From: an uncultured Flavobacteriales bacterium
Lineage (GTDB): Bacteria; Bacteroidota; Bacteroidia; Palsa-965
Direction of reading: 5' to 3'
Assembly (NCBI GenBank): GCA_937974275.1
Contig: CALJIF010000040.1
Coordinates: forward strand, 39,374-103,373
DNA length: 64,000 bases
Each line of letters starts with the position of its first letter. Within the stretch, counting starts at the first letter, position 1. The notes below the pieces were generated by a model that did not search any database, was not told the origin of the DNA, and worked only from the letters and a program-made list of their open reading frames with translations. The position numbers and the translations under genes are program-made. This document shows, piece by piece, positions 60,649-64,000 of this stretch.

Positions 60649-62655
60649 TTAATATAACACGGTAATTGTTACCGGCAGAGATGTTTGCCCCGATGTTGTA
60701 ACAAAGCGAATTTGATACGTATACGTATTGCCGGGATATGCTGTTTTATCGGAGAAGAATGTTGCATTTCCATTCAACGTAGCGATAGTTTTGAGCGGTT
60801 GATTGTTTCGCGTCCGACTTATGATTACACGGTCTATATTGTTAACCGGAAATTCCCAACCGAGAACAACAACGCGCTCCTCTCTATTGACCGAGCTCTT
60901 CAAATTTTTGACTCCCACAACTACGCGGGGACGAAATTTAATCGGAGTAAAATTGGATTGACTTTTATTCCCGGAACTGTCGCTCACCTGTATCATGTAG
61001 TAATACGTGCTATCAGCTGTTATGTTCGTATCAATATACCGAGTTAAATAACGCGCATCTGCAATGAGCACTTTTGATGCTCCACGTTCAGTTTTACGAA
61101 GTAGGCTGTACTGTGCAACGTCAATAGTGTCCCCGTGAATCCAATGTAAAATTATGGAAGAGTCATTTTGTATTATAGTTTTCGGGATAGGCGCGATAGG
61201 TGGAACTTTATCAGGACGTTGAAGACGGACAGGTGCTGCAAGTTCAGAATTGTTGTAACGCTTGTCGACAGATCGAATAGTATAATAGACGTTACGTTCC
61301 AGTGTTTTAATGGTAATGGTGTCGGTGAATGTATTTGACGTAATAATTGTGTTGATGATCTCAACGGGTTCTTCTTTTTCGGAATTCATGCGATACAAGC
61401 GATACCCCAGTAAATCATTTGCATCGACAGGCTGCCAAATAAGCTTAACGATTCCTGTAGAATCTACTTTGCCTTGTAGTCCTAACGGGATGGGAGGTGG
61501 CGTTTCATCTACGGTTTGAATAATGTAAGGATAAGAATAGGTGGTGTCATTATTACGTGAAATGTATCCTAAGGTAACATAACAACTTCCGTTAATTGTT
61601 GTGTCAATTGTGGCCGGAAAGCGATGAGCAGCAAATTCCTTACGGATTATGAAATTGGAAGACGAAGTCGAACTATAGGCAACGATGCATTTTTTAATTC
61701 GTCCGGAGTCTTCGCATAGTTCGGTAGCTGGAAAAATTTTGATGTTGTCTTTGTTTGCCGATATACTATCGATTGAAGGGTAGCAAAGAAACTCTTTTTG
61801 TGGTGTGATTTTGATTGTTGGTGAGGGTAGGCTCGGTAATCCAAAGTAACTATAACCGCGGATACGATAATAGTAAGTGCGGTTATGAATGATGTTCGTG
61901 TCTTTATAAATTAGAAATTCTTTATTTGGTTCGTCTTTGGTTTGAACCACTGAAAGCAGAAGTTCATTAATACGGACAAAATGCAAACTGTCATCTTCAG
62001 AGCGCTCTATAATATATCCTGTGTAAGCCGATCTTGTGGACAGAATATTGAATTGCAACAAAACCGATTTGTTCATTGAAGTCGCTTCGGGCTTTGCGAT
62101 ACTCGGCAAAGTAGAAGTCTTTTGATCAGCAGTAACAATACCTGTTGATTTCGTGTTCGGTTCTGCGATACGAATCCTGTATACGTAGGATTGATTTTTC
62201 GTTACCTGTTTGTCGGCATAGTAGATTCCCATTGCTTGTGCGGCATGGATATCTTGATCGCAAGCTTTTAACGTTAAACCGAATATTATTTGTTTCGATT
62301 TTGGATCATTTCCTTTCGTAGAATATAAGTATCGGTACACTACTTCGTTCATCGGTTGTTTACGAAGGTGATTCCAGTTCGTGTCGTTGGAGGGAATAGG
62401 TTTAACAGGAGTCGGTGTTAAAACTTTCCCATATTGATCCAATTGGTTGGGCGGAAGATCAAAGTATTCTTCCAATGTAAAGCGTTGTATAATGTAACCG
62501 AATTGAATTGCTTTACGTGCAGTACTTTCATCTTTCGGAGCCCATCGCAGCACAACGCTATCGCTTGCATGAAATGCTCGTATTACAATATCCTGACCGT
62601 GCAGCATATTTGCAATGATCGAGAGAAACACAACTACTGCTGCACGATATTGCAT
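60649..62655 (-). CDS. Exported protein with fibronectin type III-like repeats
   Basis: A 668-aa protein with a signal (ending MLHGQ). The chain carries several Fn3-like units, recognisable by repeated phrases (VVLRWAPKDES, LLQFNILSTRSAYTGYIIERSEDD, VKLIWQPVDANDLLGYRLYRMN, IILHWIHGDTIDVAQYSLLRK, VVVLGWEFPVNNIDRVIISRTR) ending with TYTYQIRFVTTSG. Such proteins are usually surface-located and bind other macromolecules. No sorting domain at the C-terminus. Overlaps the upstream large-protein gene by 22 bp, a sign of co-translation. Confidence 0.85.
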   Translation of the reverse strand: MQYRAAVVVFLSIIANMLHGQDIVIRAFHASDSVVLRWAPKDESTARKAIQFGYIIQRFTLEEYFDLPPNQLDQYGKVLTPTPVKPIPSNDTNWNHLRKQPMNEVVYRYLYSTKGNDPKSKQIIFGLTLKACDQDIHAAQAMGIYYADKQVTKNQSYVYRIRIAEPNTKSTGIVTADQKTSTLPSIAKPEATSMNKSVLLQFNILSTRSAYTGYIIERSEDDSLHFVRINELLLSVVQTKDEPNKEFLIYKDTNIIHNRTYYYRIRGYSYFGLPSLPSPTIKITPQKEFLCYPSIDSISANKDNIKIFPATELCEDSGRIKKCIVAYSSTSSSNFIIRKEFAAHRFPATIDTTINGSCYVTLGYISRNNDTTYSYPYIIQTVDETPPPIPLGLQGKVDSTGIVKLIWQPVDANDLLGYRLYRMNSEKEEPVEIINTIITSNTFTDTITIKTLERNVYYTIRSVDKRYNNSELAAPVRLQRPDKVPPIAPIPKTIIQNDSSIILHWIHGDTIDVAQYSLLRKTERGASKVLIADARYLTRYIDTNITADSTYYYMIQVSDSSGNKSQSNFTPIKFRPRVVVGVKNLKSSVNREERVVVLGWEFPVNNIDRVIISRTRNNQPLKTIATLNGNATFFSDKTAYPGNTYTYQIRFVTTSGQTSLPVTITVLY

Positions 62656-64000
62656 TGGTTTCCGGCTTGAAATGAAACGTCTACGTGTCCGTTAACTAAA
62701 CCTCCAAGTATATCGTAGTCACATGCAACAATTCCGCCAATCCACGAAGGATTCGGTAGTTGCGCTTGCAATAATGCTGCAGCTGATAACGAAAGAATCG
62801 TAACATTAAAATTTTGTCCGCTTACCTCGCCACTTAATCCAACAGCACCGGTGAGCCATGCATAAATTTGACCTTGTCCATACCAGCCTCTGAATCCAAT
62901 TGGTTCAGTAGCGTTTTGGCACTTAGTGTTAGGTCCGTAACGCAAAACCATCACATCAAAACCTGCGCCTGCTCCAATATTATAATACACATTGAAATTA
63001 TTTGCACCGAATGTTCCGTTGGATCCAGACTGCAAAGAAGCTCCGAATGCTGCACCGCTTCCGTTGCTAAGCGAATTCAATTGTCGTGTATTCATGAGTC
63101 CTGCCGATTGTACAATATTGGTTACGTTAGTTGGCGGACTTGGCATAGGATCAACCTGAGTGCCGAATTGGCAATAAGAATTTAATGTTGCTATTCCTGC
63201 AAGATTTACGTTGACACGTTGTGATGGGCGTCCTATCCAAACGTACCATATCCCCGGTTCGAAATGCATGGTAAGATTTCCATTGGATGTAACTCCCGGA
63301 AGTTGCATGGTGAATCCGGCTACAGCATGAAAGGCATCGTTATTAAAATCATAATTTAAAATAGCTGAGGCACGCACAGGAATTTGTGATGGAGGTTTAT
63401 TAATCCGATCATTTATGTCCACCATAAAAAATACATCACCTTGCATTTGAATGAAGTTCAAACCGCCATTTGCATTAAATGATAATTCCAACGAGACGTC
63501 ACCATTAAATCCTGAAGAAACAGTGTGTGTACCCAAAGTAACACCTGCTTTCACTCCTAGTCCAACAGTTGAATTTGGTACATACTGCGAAGCATTGCCA
63601 AACGCGGGCGTATACAGTTGACTTTCCAATGTACTTCCCGGTGGGCGACTCATGTGATAGTATACACCGCCCATAAAACGGTAGATTGCCATCTGTCCCA
63701 TCGGAATAGTTATCGGAACTGCAGCGTCTACATAGAAATAGCGATAGGTAGAAGTATTTCCAAACCAGCACGAGGCAGTGATGGGAGCATCCAATGGATC
63801 AAAACTCATTTGCAGTTGCCCGTTAAATCCGTTACCATAAACGATATGATTTTGGAGAAACTGAATACTGCCAATCAGTTTCACCGGCCCCGATTGATAA
63901 TTTACTCCAATCTGATTGACCTGAATCCCGTTGAATTTTAATTTCGTTCTGCGTCCAATGCCTGCAAGACTTTCTCCGGTAGTATCTGTTTTAATAAAGA
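62634..64000 (-). CDS. C-terminal part of a large surface protein (5' end outside window)
   Basis: The frame is open to base 64000, so only the last roughly 455 codons are seen. A GTG at 63884 could be a start but the frame continues upstream without a signal peptide, so it is more likely internal. The chain is beta-rich with many Gly, Asn and Gln (QSGSNGTFGANNFNVYYNIGAGAGFDVM, LNYDFNNDAFHAVAGFTMQLPG). I do not recognise a family. Stop overlaps the Fn3 gene by 22 bp. The Fn3 and vWA genes follow, so this is probably the scaffold of a three-gene surface cluster. Confidence 0.8.
   Translation of the reverse strand, partial: FIKTDTTGESLAGIGRRTKLKFNGIQVNQIGVNYQSGPVKLIGSIQFLQNHIVYGNGFNGQLQMSFDPLDAPITASCWFGNTSTYRYFYVDAAVPITIPMGQMAIYRFMGGVYYHMSRPPGSTLESQLYTPAFGNASQYVPNSTVGLGVKAGVTLGTHTVSSGFNGDVSLELSFNANGGLNFIQMQGDVFFMVDINDRINKPPSQIPVRASAILNYDFNNDAFHAVAGFTMQLPGVTSNGNLTMHFEPGIWYVWIGRPSQRVNVNLAGIATLNSYCQFGTQVDPMPSPPTNVTNIVQSAGLMNTRQLNSLSNGSGAAFGASLQSGSNGTFGANNFNVYYNIGAGAGFDVMVLRYGPNTKCQNATEPIGFRGWYGQGQIYAWLTGAVGLSGEVSGQNFNVTILSLSAAALLQAQLPNPSWIGGIVACDYDILGGLVNGHVDVSFQAGNQCNIVQQ

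Noticed and set aside
1..64000. CRISPR arrays, tRNA or rRNA genes, transposases, phage genes.
   Set aside because: I looked for regularly spaced repeats, tRNA-like cloverleafs and typical transposase or integrase motifs and saw none.

Overview
The window is a stretch of a Bacteroidota chromosome. The evidence is a complete alternative complex III locus, the type IX secretion translocon gene sprA, a T9SS sorting-domain protein, PorT-like and Wzi-like outer-membrane barrels, a split two-domain aldehyde dehydrogenase, and promoters of the phylum's TAnnTTTG type. I see no rRNA, tRNA, CRISPR array, prophage or transposase. Both window ends cut genes: actA at the left, and a large surface-protein gene on the minus strand at the right.

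Layout. 1-10712 (+): alternative complex III (actA end, actB-actF) followed by cytochrome oxidase subunits II and I, a quinol-to-oxygen respiratory chain, closed by a hairpin terminator. 10696-13393 (+): an exported protein, ruvB and queG. 13380-18110 (-): a 64-aa protein, ubiX, a PorT-like barrel, an Omp28-like lipoprotein, a DUF6029-like protein and a TlpA-like thioredoxin. 18442-19956: a T9SS cargo protein and, convergent to it, a sirtuin. 20099-31635 (+): maeB, ruvA, sprA (7.3 kb), gcvH, a VanZ-like protein and an ElaA-like acetyltransferase. 31678-34993 (-): PAPS synthesis genes cysC-cysD-cysN, interrupted by a GxxExxY gene. 35235-42086 (+): deoC, an active aldehyde dehydrogenase, a second GxxExxY gene, a truncated aldehyde dehydrogenase, cysQ, gmd and fcl. 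42083-46657 (+): two Wzi-like barrels flanking a WecA/MraY-like sugar-phosphate transferase. 46756-51769 (+): second oxidase locus (ctaB, two subunit III genes, subunit IV, a degenerate and a canonical SCO protein, DUF420, a 76-aa protein). 51813-55657 (+): SAM-I riboswitch and metH. 56008-59207: a PAS/SpoIIE phosphatase, a PadR regulator with a membrane partner, and a small lipoprotein. 59204-64000 (-): exported vWA, Fn3 and large surface proteins.

The most notable signal is in the leader of the cysC operon (34994-35175, minus strand). A Bacteroidota-type promoter reads almost directly into an unannotated 24-codon ORF with four Cys codons, including a Met-Cys-Cys-Cys-Met run. Its stop codon sits just before one arm of a possible antiterminator, which competes with a perfect intrinsic terminator placed immediately before the cysC start. 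This is the architecture of a cysteine-sensing translational attenuator. With the SAM-I riboswitch before metH, the window carries two different sulfur-amino-acid attenuation devices.

A second theme is a pair of GxxExxY genes. Each sits inside an otherwise coherent operon and is bordered by imperfect inverted repeats, which suggests non-transposase cassettes. One lies exactly between the two halves of what looks like a split ALDH16-type enzyme.
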